This document shows, piece after piece, positions 10,170 to 19,746 of a stretch of 64,000 nt of DNA; position 1 is the stretch's first letter, and each line of letters begins with the position of its first letter. The notes beneath the pieces are model-generated. The model was not told the DNA's origin, made no database searches, and saw only the letters and a list, made by a program, of their open reading frames with translations. Source of the DNA: Gammaproteobacteria bacterium (GTDB lineage Bacteria; Pseudomonadota; Gammaproteobacteria; Arenicellales; Poriferihabitantaceae); the NCBI GenBank assembly GCA_009842505.1, contig VYFG01000048.1:34324-98323 (forward strand). The letters run 5' to 3'. Made by a program: the position numbers and the translations under genes.

Positions 10170-11669
10170 TCAGAGGTCTTCGCAGATGCCTCCGGCGATC
10201 CGGTCTGACAGGGCGTCTATGGCATCACCAAGCGGCCGTTCCGCCGCCGCCGGTTCCACCACCTTCCTGACGCGGTCGTGAAGCTCCTCCAGCAACGGGG
10301 CCGAGGTCGGATCGCCCCGCAATTCCGCAGCCCGGCCCGCCACCATCATCTCCATGGCGCACAGTTTCCATCCCAGTTCGACCACGCCCTGCAGGCCCTT
10401 GACGGCGGCGGGCGCATTGGACTGGATGTCCTCCACGCCATCTGCGTTCACACTGGGCCAGACCGGCACCGGCATGGCCGCATGGCCAAGTTCCGCCACC
10501 ACCGACTCGGCAACCTTCATGAGCGGGGCGAAGCCGTTGGAATCGAGGCCGGGCGCCGCCAGGTATTGCGGCAATCCGCTGAAGCGCTCGCAGAGCAGCT
10601 TGCTCATTCGGGCAAGCTGCGCCTGGGACAGCTGCACCAGCGCCTGGGACAGGGCGTGGGCGGCGACCGTCAGGAGCGGCGTGTGAAACGCGCCGCAGGA
10701 GATGATGCGGTCCCCGGCAAGGTCGACCACGGGGTTGTCGCTGGCACTGTTGATTTCCGCGCAGGCCGCCTCCTTCGCGAAATCCAGCGCGGCGAATGCG
10801 GCGCCGTGAACCTGCGGCAGGTTCCGTATCGACAGCGGATCCTGCAGTCGACGCGCACCTCCCGGGTCGACGATCCGGCTCCCCGCCAGCAGCCGGCGCA
10901 GATCCCCGGCGGCCCGGGCCTGCCCCGGCTGCGGATGCAGGTCGTCCACCAAGGCATCGAGCGGAGTCGTGGATGCCGCGAACGCATCCATCGTCATGGC
11001 CGCCGCGCCCTGCACCGCGCCGAGCAGGCGTCCCGCGCCGTGGACCGCCAGTGCCATGGCCGCCGCGGAAAACCCGGAGTGGTTCGCCAGGGCGAGACCG
11101 TCCCTCGGTCCGGGCGACAGGGGGGCCAATCCCGCCGCGGACAGCGCCTTTGCGGCATCCATCGTCCGGCCCCGGGCGTCGGTCATCCGCCCTTCCCCGC
11201 ACAGGGCCAGACCCAGGACGGCCCCCTGGCAGAGGTCGCCGGCACCGATGGAACCGATGCTGCCGACCACCGGCGTGAGCCCCCGGTTGAGACACTCGCA
11301 GAGGATCTCCGGCACCGAGGCATCCGCTCCGGCGGCGCCTTTCATCAGCGTGTTCAGCCGCACCGCCATCGCGGCCCGGACCTGGGTCCTGGACAGGGGC
11401 GTACCGATGGCATGGGCCCGGCCCCGCAGGGTTTTCAGGGAAAAATCCGCCGCCTCGGACGCGGTCAGTGTCTCCGTTGCACGGGACCCGAGGCCGGTGG
11501 TGAGCCCGTAGACCTGTTCTCCCTTCCCGAAGGCTTGAAGCACCCGGTCCCGGGCCCGGCGCACCCGCTCAAGACCCGCCTCGTCCAGCGACACTCCGGC
11601 GCCGGGCGAGGCGGCGATCCGGGCAAGCTGGTCTAGGGTGAGGCTGCTGCCATCAACGACGACAGCCAT
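10170..11669 (-). CDS. HAL/PAL-family (aromatic amino acid lyase-like) protein without the ASG/MIO motif
   Basis: Family hallmarks YGLTTGLGSR, PVVGSIGSIGAGDL, DGLALANHSG, LQDPLSIRNLPQVHGA, NSASDNPVV; ATG at 11669 overlaps the upstream desaturase stop. Confidence 0.85.
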   Translation of the reverse strand: MAVVVDGSSLTLDQLARIAASPGAGVSLDEAGLERVRRARDRVLQAFGKGEQVYGLTTGLGSRATETLTASEAADFSLKTLRGRAHAIGTPLSRTQVRAAMAVRLNTLMKGAAGADASVPEILCECLNRGLTPVVGSIGSIGAGDLCQGAVLGLALCGEGRMTDARGRTMDAAKALSAAGLAPLSPGPRDGLALANHSGFSAAAMALAVHGAGRLLGAVQGAAAMTMDAFAASTTPLDALVDDLHPQPGQARAAGDLRRLLAGSRIVDPGGARRLQDPLSIRNLPQVHGAAFAALDFAKEAACAEINSASDNPVVDLAGDRIISCGAFHTPLLTVAAHALSQALVQLSQAQLARMSKLLCERFSGLPQYLAAPGLDSNGFAPLMKVAESVVAELGHAAMPVPVWPSVNADGVEDIQSNAPAAVKGLQGVVELGWKLCAMEMMVAGRAAELRGDPTSAPLLEELHDRVRKVVEPAAAERPLGDAIDALSDRIAGGICEDL

Positions 11670-12589
11670 CAGGGCGCGCCGGCAACCGCAGCAGCAGGTT
11701 TCCGGCCGAGCGCGCGATAGATCTCCCTGTTCACCCGGAAATAGCCGTGGCCGACATGGACCAGACGGTCGGATATCAGTCGGTTGGCCTGCGGCAGGCG
11801 GTGGAAGGGGATGCCCGCGTAGGCATGGTGCGCGGTGTGAAGATTCATGTTCCAGCAGAGCCGCTGCAGCAACGGGTTGGTCAGCGTGGTGCGGGTGTTG
11901 TCGAACATGTCGGGCACCTCGGGGCAACCGGTATGTTCCGCAAGCAGGAACATGCGCAGCGCCGGCTGCGCCACCATGACCGGCAGTATCCAGTACCACC
12001 ACAGCGCCGCGGTCTGGAAAACTACGGACAGCGTTGCCAGTGCGCCGTAGATCAGCAGGAACCGCCGGGCCTCCGCTACCACCGCGTCGCGCCGGGACGC
12101 CGGCACGAAATCATCAACCCGACCGGATGCATACCGAAGGAACATGCGGCCCTGGGCAACCCAGTAGGGCAGCCCGCTGACATGCCGGACATAACCCCAC
12201 CTGGAGCCGGGTTTCGGCACCCCGAGTTCCGGGTCGCCGGGGACCTGGGTGTGGCGATGGTGCGTCATGTGGAAGGACCGGAAGTACCGGGGCGGCAGGA
12301 ACAGGATCAGTCCGCAAAGGAACGCCACGCCCCGGTTCAGGCCGCGCGACGCAAAAGCGGTTTCGTGAATGGTTTCGTGCAGGGGACAGAACGAGAAAAC
12401 CAGCACCACCGCGTAGCCGCACCAGCAGAGCGCCGCCGGCACCGGCGGCAGCCACAGGGAGCCGGCGGCCAGCAGACCCAGCAGCAGCAGGTGCAGCGCC
12501 AAGGCTCCGAGGCCCGCCCCATCGGTCTTCATCACAAGGCCGGACAGGACATCCGGATCGATGGCCTGGGATCGTCGTGCCTGGGACAT
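11669..12589 (-). CDS. Membrane fatty acid desaturase family protein
   Basis: Three His boxes: HETIH, HMTHHRH, HTAHHAYAGIPFH; start MSQARRSQAID at 12589. Confidence 0.85.
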   Translation of the reverse strand: MSQARRSQAIDPDVLSGLVMKTDGAGLGALALHLLLLGLLAAGSLWLPPVPAALCWCGYAVVLVFSFCPLHETIHETAFASRGLNRGVAFLCGLILFLPPRYFRSFHMTHHRHTQVPGDPELGVPKPGSRWGYVRHVSGLPYWVAQGRMFLRYASGRVDDFVPASRRDAVVAEARRFLLIYGALATLSVVFQTAALWWYWILPVMVAQPALRMFLLAEHTGCPEVPDMFDNTRTTLTNPLLQRLCWNMNLHTAHHAYAGIPFHRLPQANRLISDRLVHVGHGYFRVNREIYRALGRKPAAAVAGAP

Positions 12590-12876
12590 GGATCGTTCGA
12601 AATTACAATAATACCAAGGTGAGTTTATCGGACTGCGGGAGGATGGGGAATCTTCACCGGGCGGCGGCATGGTGATTTTCATCATCATGTGCCGCGCCGG
12701 TTCCATGGTTCCGTTCCGCCCGCGGGGCCCATGCCGGGAACGGTCCCGGCCCCACATGGAATACGCTGGGCGGGAGTGCTATTCTCACTTCCGCGACATG
12801 GAAAACAGGAGACTGCGCCAGGGCAGGAGCCGCGCACCCGGTCCGGCTGCGGCTCCGATCCGGAAGAGGTACGCCA

Positions 12877-15237
12877 ATGAACAGTTCCGAAGAGACAAGA
12901 CGCGAATCCGAGAGGTCCGAGGAGCGGATGGCTGCGCTGAGCGCGGCCATCCTGCGTATCAATGCGAGTCTGGATCTCGCCACCGTGCTGCAGGAGGTCG
13001 TCGACAGCGCCTGCGCGCTCACCGGCGCGCGCCACGGTGTCATCGCCGCTGCCGACGAGGCGGGTGAGATGCGCGAACTTGTCGCCTCCGGCTTCACCGA
13101 CGAGGAGCACCGTCAGTTGGCGAAGTGGTCCGAAGAGGCGCGATTCTTCGAGCACTTCCGGGACTTTTCGGGGCCGGTGAGTCTCGACGACCTGCCGCCC
13201 GATATCCTCGCGGACGGCAGCCCGGAGCACCCGATGCCGACCAGGACCTTCCAGGTCACCCCGGTGCGCCACGGGGGCGAGCACATGGGCAGCTTCTTCC
13301 TAGCCGGCAAGGAGGGCGCCCCGGAATTCACCGGGGAGGATGAAGAGGCGCTCGTGCTCTTCGCCTCCCAGGCCGCCACCGCGATCGCAAACGCACGCGC
13401 GCGCCGCGACGAACAGCGTGCCCGGGCGGACCTCGAGGCCCTGGTCGAGACTTCGCCGGTCGGTGTCGTCGTGTTCGACGCGCGGACCGCGCGCACGATG
13501 TCGATCAACCGGGAGGCGCGGCGCATCGTCGAGGGACTGAACACCGCGAGCCGCGCTTCGGGAAATCTGCTCGAGGTGTTGACCTGCCGCTTCGCGGACG
13601 GCAGCGAGGTCGCGTTCCCGGAAATCCCCCTGATCCGCGCACTCGGCAACGCCACCACGATGCGCGCCGAGGAAATCGTGCTTTCGGTGCCGAACGGGCC
13701 CAGCGTCAGGACCCTCATCAACGTGACGCCGATCCGTTCCGACGACGAGGAGGTCGTCTCGGTGGTCGTCACCCTGCAGGACCTGGCGCCGCTTGAGGAA
13801 CTGGAACGGCAGCGGGTGGAGTTCCTGAGCATGGTGAGCCACGAACTGCGCGCCCCCCTGACCTCCATCAAGGGCTCGTCCGCCGCGGTGCTGGGTGCCG
13901 CGCCCGCGTTGCCGCGGGCCGAGATGCTGCAGTTCTTCCGCGTCATCGACGGCCAGGCCGACCACATGCTGGGCCTGATCGGCAACCTGCTCGACGCCGG
14001 CCGGATCGAGGCGGGCACGCTGTCGGTGGAACCGGAATCCTCGGAGGTGGCCGCCCTCGTGGACCGGGCGAGGAACACCTTCCTGAGCGGCGGCGCCAGG
14101 CATGCCGTTCGCATCGAGCTGCCGCCCGATCTCCCCCGGGTGATGGCGGACCGGGAACGCATTGTCCAGGTGCTGAACAACCTGCTGTCCAACGCGGCTC
14201 GGCACTCACCGGAATCCACCCCGATCCGCGTGGAGGCGGCGCACGAGGGGGTGCATGTCGAGGTCTCGGTCTGCGACTGGGGCCGGGGCATGCCGCCTGA
14301 GATGCTGGCGCAGCTCTTTCGCAAGCATGTCGCCCTCGACGGCGCCAACGCCGGGGGAGGGATCGGAACAACGGGCCTGGGGCTGGCCATATGCAAGGGG
14401 CTGGTGGAGGCTCACGGGGGCCGCATCCGCGCCGAGAGTGCGGGGCTCGGCAAGGGCGCGCGGTTCGCATTCACGCTTCCGGTGGCCGATGCCGAGGAAG
14501 TCCGGTCCTATCCCCAGCAGCCCCCGGGCCGCCCGGACCTGCCCGGCGACTCACGGGAGAAGCCACGCATCCTGATCGTGGATGACGACCCGAAGATGCT
14601 GCGCTACGCGCGTGACTCCCTCACCCAGGCGGGCTATACCGCGCTGGTGACCGGTGACCCGGAAGAGATTTCCGATCTGATCAACACAGAAAAGCCCCGG
14701 CTGGTGCTGCTCGATCTCATGCTGCCGGGGGCTGACGGCATCGAGCTGATGGCGCAGATTCCGGAACTCTCCGATCTGCCTGTCATCATCATCTCCGGTT
14801 ACGGCCACGACGAGACGCTTGCGCGCGCCTTCGACAGCGGCGCGGCGGATTACATCGTCAAGCCCTTCTCGCCGACCGAACTCACCGCAAGGGTCGGGGC
14901 GGCGTTGCGCAGTCGGGTGAGCCCGGAGCCATTCGTGCTCGGCAGGCTCGCCATCGATTACGAGCTGCGCCGGGTGACGGTGGGCTCGCGGGCGGTGATC
15001 CTCACCGCCACCGAGTACGAACTGCTGCGCATCCTCTCGGTCAACGCCGGGCGGGTAGTGACCTCCGGGTCGCTGCTGCGCCGGTTCTGGAGCACGCGGA
15101 GTCCCGACGATACCGAGCCCGTGCGCACCTTCGTGAAGAAACTCCGGGCCAAGCTCGGCGACGACGCGGGCTCTCCCACCTATATCTTCAACGAGCGCGG
15201 CGTCGGCTACCGCATGGCAAGACCGGGGGAGCAATGA
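12877..15237 (+). CDS. Soluble GAF-PAS-HisKA-HATPase-REC-winged helix (OmpR-type) one-protein two-component regulator
   Basis: H-box MVSHELRAPLTSIKGS, NNLLSNAARHSPE, GIGTTGLGLAICKGLVEAHGG, REC ILIVDDDPKM...LLDLMLPGADG...KPFSPTEL, Trans_reg_C LTATEYELLRILSVNAGRVVT...VKKLRAKLGDD...RGVGYRM. Confidence 0.93.
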   Translation: MNSSEETRRESERSEERMAALSAAILRINASLDLATVLQEVVDSACALTGARHGVIAAADEAGEMRELVASGFTDEEHRQLAKWSEEARFFEHFRDFSGPVSLDDLPPDILADGSPEHPMPTRTFQVTPVRHGGEHMGSFFLAGKEGAPEFTGEDEEALVLFASQAATAIANARARRDEQRARADLEALVETSPVGVVVFDARTARTMSINREARRIVEGLNTASRASGNLLEVLTCRFADGSEVAFPEIPLIRALGNATTMRAEEIVLSVPNGPSVRTLINVTPIRSDDEEVVSVVVTLQDLAPLEELERQRVEFLSMVSHELRAPLTSIKGSSAAVLGAAPALPRAEMLQFFRVIDGQADHMLGLIGNLLDAGRIEAGTLSVEPESSEVAALVDRARNTFLSGGARHAVRIELPPDLPRVMADRERIVQVLNNLLSNAARHSPESTPIRVEAAHEGVHVEVSVCDWGRGMPPEMLAQLFRKHVALDGANAGGGIGTTGLGLAICKGLVEAHGGRIRAESAGLGKGARFAFTLPVADAEEVRSYPQQPPGRPDLPGDSREKPRILIVDDDPKMLRYARDSLTQAGYTALVTGDPEEISDLINTEKPRLVLLDLMLPGADGIELMAQIPELSDLPVIIISGYGHDETLARAFDSGAADYIVKPFSPTELTARVGAALRSRVSPEPFVLGRLAIDYELRRVTVGSRAVILTATEYELLRILSVNAGRVVTSGSLLRRFWSTRSPDDTEPVRTFVKKLRAKLGDDAGSPTYIFNERGVGYRMARPGEQ

Positions 15238-15261
15238 CGGCCCCGCCTTCCCGCCCCGGGC

Positions 15262-16182
15262 CTATTCCCTGCGGGCTCTCCCAATCCCGGAGCCCGGGTC
15301 CCGGCCGACCGCCATCATCCGTTCCCGCTCCTCCCTGAGACCCAGAAGCGAGTTGACCATCAGGGTGGCCACGACGATGGCACCCCCGACCAGGGAATGG
15401 GCCCCGGGATTCTCTCCCAGCGCCAGCCAGACCCAGACGGGTCCCAGCACGGTTTCCAGCAGCATCATCAGGCCCACTTCCGGCGCCGGCAGGTATTTTG
15501 GTCCGAGGAACATCAGCGCATTGGCCACTGGCAGCATGATCATGCCCATGACGATGAGCCAGCCGAGGTCGGCGTTGGTGGTTTCCCCCGGAGCCACCAG
15601 CGGGGCCAGGAACAGGGCGGTGAAAATCCCGCCAAGGCCCAGCGCGGGCATGATATCGCGGTTGCGGGCGGCCCGGATGAGGGAAAACTGGGTGCCGAGA
15701 ATGAAGGCGGCGCACAGTCCGACAATGTCCCCGAGCCAGGCCCCCTCGAGGCGGACGCTGCCCCGGGTGATCACCGAGATCCCCACCATCACCATGACGA
15801 TGGCGAACCAGGTGCGCCGCGGGACGCGCTCTCGCAGGAACAGCCAGGCGATCACCGCGGCCCAGATCGGTGTGGTGCTCAACATGAACAGTGTGTTCGC
15901 CACCGAGGTATGGGTAATGGAATAGATGAAGCAGGTATTGCCAAGCCCGAAACAGATCATGATGCCGTATTCCGCGGCGGAGAACCGGCCTAGGTGTGCG
16001 AACAGCCGGCCGCGATAGCGCAGGACGGCGAACAGCGAGACGACGATCCCGTACAGCAGGCAGCGCCAGAACGTGATGGTCAGGGCTTCCGCCTGGATCA
16101 GCCGTGTCAGCAGGCCGTCGGGGCTGAGGGCGAGTACCCCGAGCATCGTGATCAGATACCCCTTGGATCGGGTCGACAGCAT
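15262..16182 (-). CDS. EamA/DMT family transporter
   Basis: MLSTRSKGYLITMLGVLALSPDGLLTRLIQAEALTITFWRCLLYG; repeated EamA modules. Confidence 0.85.
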   Translation of the reverse strand: MLSTRSKGYLITMLGVLALSPDGLLTRLIQAEALTITFWRCLLYGIVVSLFAVLRYRGRLFAHLGRFSAAEYGIMICFGLGNTCFIYSITHTSVANTLFMLSTTPIWAAVIAWLFLRERVPRRTWFAIVMVMVGISVITRGSVRLEGAWLGDIVGLCAAFILGTQFSLIRAARNRDIMPALGLGGIFTALFLAPLVAPGETTNADLGWLIVMGMIMLPVANALMFLGPKYLPAPEVGLMMLLETVLGPVWVWLALGENPGAHSLVGGAIVVATLMVNSLLGLREERERMMAVGRDPGSGIGRARRE

Positions 16183-17390
16183 CAGCAGCCAGGCAGGTGT
16201 TCTTTCACGGAGGCGGCCAGCGCCCGGGGAACCCGGCCGGACAGGTCGACGCCCTGGCAGCCGTTGAAGGCGGCGAAATCCCGCAATGCCCGGGCGAACG
16301 CCACGGCGAAGCGGTCCGTTGCCCGCAACCCGGGTTCCGGCACCAGGCACCGCACCTCCAACATACCCAGATTCCGGTGGGCCTTCAGGTCCGTGCGCGC
16401 TACCAGCCTGCCGCGCCAAAGCACCGGCAGGACGAAGTACCCGTACACCCGTTTCCCTTCGGGGACATAGCATTCCAGCTGGTAGTCGAAATCAAACAGT
16501 TCCCTGACTCGCCTGCGCTGTATGACCAGGTTGTCGAAGGGCGACAACAGGCAGGCCTTCTCCCTTTGCAGGCGATGGTTCAGCAGGTCCAGGGAATCCG
16601 GCAACACCAGCCAGGACCCGGCCCTGACCCTGACCTCGAGGATCTCGCCGGACCTGACCATGGCGCGGACGACCCGGGCAACCGGATCCCGCATCCCCTG
16701 GCGCAAGTGGACGAAGTCGGTCACCCTGCCGAGGCCGTTGGCCCTGAGGAACGAGGTCACGAGATACCGGGCGAATTCCTGGCTGCCGGGCGCGGAGGTG
16801 TCCGTTCCCTCGGGCAATACCCGCTCGGTCAGGTCGTAGACCTTGTTGAACCCCTCGCGGCGCACGGACATGATGCGCCCCTCGATGAACAGTTGCTCGA
16901 GCGCATATTTCGCCGGTTTCCAGTCCCACATCTCGCGCCTCCCGGAGCCGGTGTCCTCGAAGTCCCGCGACATCAGCGGCCCTTCCTCGCGAATCCGCGC
17001 CAGCACCCGCCGCATCAGCTTCACATCCTTGGAATGCCAGCGTCCGCCACCCCCGCGTTCCGCCAGCATGCGCGGCAGGGCGAACCGGTAGTCCTCCATC
17101 GGCAGGTAGGCGGCGGCATGGGACCAGTATTCGAAAACCCTGCCCTTCGCCACCAGCCGGTCCAGGTGTGCCTGCCGGTAGCGCGGATTGCGGTTCCAGA
17201 GGGTGTGGTGGTGTGCGCGTTCGATCACCGAGATCGTGTCGATCTGGACATAGCCGAGATGACGTATGACCCGGCGGGTTGCCTCCTCGGCCGAACCGCC
17301 GGTGACAGAACGCGGTACACCCTGGCTGGCGAGGACCAGCTTGCGTGCCTCGTCGATGGAGAGCGATTCGGGAACGACTCGGGCCAATGT
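16182..17390 (-). CDS. YcaQ-like winged-helix crosslink DNA glycosylase
   Basis: LGYVQIDTISVIERAHHHTLWNRNPRYRQAHLDRLVAKGRVFEYWSHAAAYLPMEDYRFALPRM, LLSPFDNLVIQRRRVRELFDFDYQLECYVPEGKRVYGYFVLPVLW; exact start uncertain (TTG/GTG). Confidence 0.85.
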   Translation of the reverse strand, partial: TLARVVPESLSIDEARKLVLASQGVPRSVTGGSAEEATRRVIRHLGYVQIDTISVIERAHHHTLWNRNPRYRQAHLDRLVAKGRVFEYWSHAAAYLPMEDYRFALPRMLAERGGGGRWHSKDVKLMRRVLARIREEGPLMSRDFEDTGSGRREMWDWKPAKYALEQLFIEGRIMSVRREGFNKVYDLTERVLPEGTDTSAPGSQEFARYLVTSFLRANGLGRVTDFVHLRQGMRDPVARVVRAMVRSGEILEVRVRAGSWLVLPDSLDLLNHRLQREKACLLSPFDNLVIQRRRVRELFDFDYQLECYVPEGKRVYGYFVLPVLWRGRLVARTDLKAHRNLGMLEVRCLVPEPGLRATDRFAVAFARALRDFAAFNGCQGVDLSGRVPRALAASVKEHLPGC

Positions 17391-17472
17391 CAATGCAGGA
17401 AGGGTACCGGGACCGGATTCTAACCTGCTATCGGTGTCCGGCACCCGGACCGGGCACCGGAGTCCGGTCCCT

Positions 17473-18393
17473 CTATGCGCTCCCGGGCCCGGACTTTCCC
17501 TGCTTTCTCGCTGCCTTCTTCGCGGCCCTGGCCGCACGCTCCTTGGCCACCTCGCGCAGTTCATCCTCGATCATTTCCGGCGTCTCCAGGGTGATCCCCC
17601 CCAGGTGGCCCGCACGAAAGTCGTTGAGCAGGATTCTGGCGGCCCGGTCCATGTCCACCACGCCGCCACGGCCGAGACAGCCGCGGCTCCGCCCCAGGGC
17701 CTCCAGGATCGCCTCCCCGCCGGCCAGCCCGGCATCCAGGGCATAACGATCGGCCATGGGCCCCGGGTATTGGGCAACGAGGAACCCGGCAAGGTACATG
17801 GCGATCTCGACATGGGATATCGCAGTTTCCCGGATCGCGCCGGTGACGGCGAGGCGGAAGCCGCTGTGTGCATTCTCCACGTTGGGCCAAAGGACCCCCG
17901 GCGTATCGAGCAGCACCACGCCATCGCCGACGGCTACCCTCTGCTGCCGTTTCGTGATCGCCGGCTCGTTGCCGGTTTTTGCCACCGAGCGCCCCGCCAG
18001 GATGTTGATCACGGTGGACTTGCCCACGTTGGGTATGCCGGCCACCATGGCCACAACCGGGTCCGGACGGCGTGGAAACCCGGCGCTGCACAGTCCAACG
18101 ATGCGCTTTACCTCCGCAGGCCGGCGGGCGGATACGGCGAGGGATTTGCCCTGGTGCCCCTTGCGGTACCAGTCGGTCCAGACCTCCGTGCGTGCCGGGT
18201 CCGCCAGGTCCGCCCGGGTCATCACCCGGATGACCGGCTTGTCACGGCGCAGTTCCGCCAGCATCGGATTCGCGCTCGAAAACGGCAGCCTGGCATCCAG
18301 CAGTTCCACCACCACGTCCACGCCGGCAAGCGCGGCCCGCATCTCTCGGGCCGCCTTGTGCATGTGTCCGGGATACCACTGTATCTTCACCAC
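17473..18393 (-). CDS. ylqF: Circularly permuted ribosome biogenesis GTPase YlqF/RbgA
   Basis: IQWYPGHMHKAAREM, permuted G motifs (TRAD, GIPNVGKSTVINIL, DTPGVLWP). Confidence 0.9.
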   Translation of the reverse strand: MVKIQWYPGHMHKAAREMRAALAGVDVVVELLDARLPFSSANPMLAELRRDKPVIRVMTRADLADPARTEVWTDWYRKGHQGKSLAVSARRPAEVKRIVGLCSAGFPRRPDPVVAMVAGIPNVGKSTVINILAGRSVAKTGNEPAITKRQQRVAVGDGVVLLDTPGVLWPNVENAHSGFRLAVTGAIRETAISHVEIAMYLAGFLVAQYPGPMADRYALDAGLAGGEAILEALGRSRGCLGRGGVVDMDRAARILLNDFRAGHLGGITLETPEMIEDELREVAKERAARAAKKAARKQGKSGPGSA

Positions 18394-18400
18394 GGAGACC

Positions 18401-19477
18401 CTATTGCCGTTTCCTGCCGGGTCCGGACGCGGTCCGCCGGCCCCGGCCGCGGGACTCTCCGTCGCCGCGCCCAGACCCCGCAGGTCCGGTCGCCCTGGAT
18501 TTTCCGGTCTTCCCAGCAGCGCTCCGCCGGGTCCCGCCGGCCCGGGCGCCGGGGCGCTTGCCGGGAGGCCTGTCGGGTCGGGTTCCTGCCCTGCCCGCCG
18601 GCAGTCTGTCCGAATCGCCCGGCCCGGCCAGGGTGATCTCCCGGTCCCCGATCACGATGAGGCGCTCCCGGTAGAGGCCCCCCAGGGCCTTCTTGTAGTA
18701 GCCCTTGCTGACGCCGAATACCTCCAGGATGCGCTCGGGCGGCGCATGGTCCGTCAGGTCGGATCGTCCGCCGTGGGATTCGAGGTGGTCGATGATCTCC
18801 CTGGCAAGACCCCGCCTTGTTTTCGCCCGCTCCGGGGTGAGAGCGAGGTCAATGCGCTGATCGTCGCTGCGGACCCGCTTGATGAACCCCTTGATGTTCA
18901 TGCCGGGACTGAGTCGGCGCACCGCATCCCGGTGAAAGATCATGCCGACGTGGGTATGCCCGATCACCGCCTTCCAGCCCAGGTCCGTCCGGGCTGCAAT
19001 CAACAGATCCACCGGTTGCCCCACCCGGAAACCCGTGCCCTCCTCCTGCAGCCGGCGGCCCAGGCGTGAACTTGCCGCCACCCGGTCCGTGTTCTTGTCC
19101 AGGTAGGCGGTCACCACGTAGGAATTTCCCACCTCCATGCGCACGGCCTGCTCGGCGAAGGGCGCCAGGAGATCCTTGGGCAGTCCCCAGTCCAGGAAGG
19201 CGCCCACGTTATTGACCGCGACCACCCTGAGGAACGAACACTGGCCAACCTGGATTTTCGGGGTGTGCGTGGTGGCAATGAGGCGGTCCTCGGAGTCGCG
19301 GTACACGAATACCGTCACGGCCTCCCCGGGCGCCAGCCCCTCGGGGATCTCCTTCCCGGGCAACAGGATTTCCCTGCCGTCGCCCGCATCGAGAAACATG
19401 CCGGGGCCGGACTGTCTGATCGCCGTGAGGTTGTTGAGTCTGCCGATCTGCACGGGGACGCCCCTGATTGGATGCAC
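18401..19477 (-). CDS. CvfB-like S1 RNA-binding protein with basic RG-rich C-terminal tail
   Basis: S1-like VGAFLDWGLPKDLLAPFAEQ, C-terminal winged-helix region ERILEVFGVSKGYYKKALGGLYRERLI. Confidence 0.8.
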   Translation of the reverse strand: MHPIRGVPVQIGRLNNLTAIRQSGPGMFLDAGDGREILLPGKEIPEGLAPGEAVTVFVYRDSEDRLIATTHTPKIQVGQCSFLRVVAVNNVGAFLDWGLPKDLLAPFAEQAVRMEVGNSYVVTAYLDKNTDRVAASSRLGRRLQEEGTGFRVGQPVDLLIAARTDLGWKAVIGHTHVGMIFHRDAVRRLSPGMNIKGFIKRVRSDDQRIDLALTPERAKTRRGLAREIIDHLESHGGRSDLTDHAPPERILEVFGVSKGYYKKALGGLYRERLIVIGDREITLAGPGDSDRLPAGRAGTRPDRPPGKRPGARAGGTRRSAAGKTGKSRATGPAGSGRGDGESRGRGRRTASGPGRKRQ

Positions 19478-19746
19478 GAGTGTACTGCATTTGCCGGTGC
19501 CCGGGTCGGACAGGCCCCGGCCCCGCAGTCCGCCTTGCGGGATTTACCTGCTTGTCCCACAATAGGCCAACGGTCCGTTTCGCGGCTTTGGCCGGCCGTG
19601 ATCATTCCCGATCGGAGCCTGCGGAACCGACCGGCGCGCAAGCGCACCACAGCCACGACCCGGTCAATGGATGTGGGACCGGTTTTCACCCTGTCCCGAT
19701 TCCATCAGGACAGACCGGACAACGGCGTCACCCGGATACCCGCTCA

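Noticed and set aside
10170-11669. Calling this gene hutH of the hut operon
   Set aside because: It lacks the MIO-forming Ser, lies on the opposite strand several kb away, and is coupled to a desaturase instead of hut genes.
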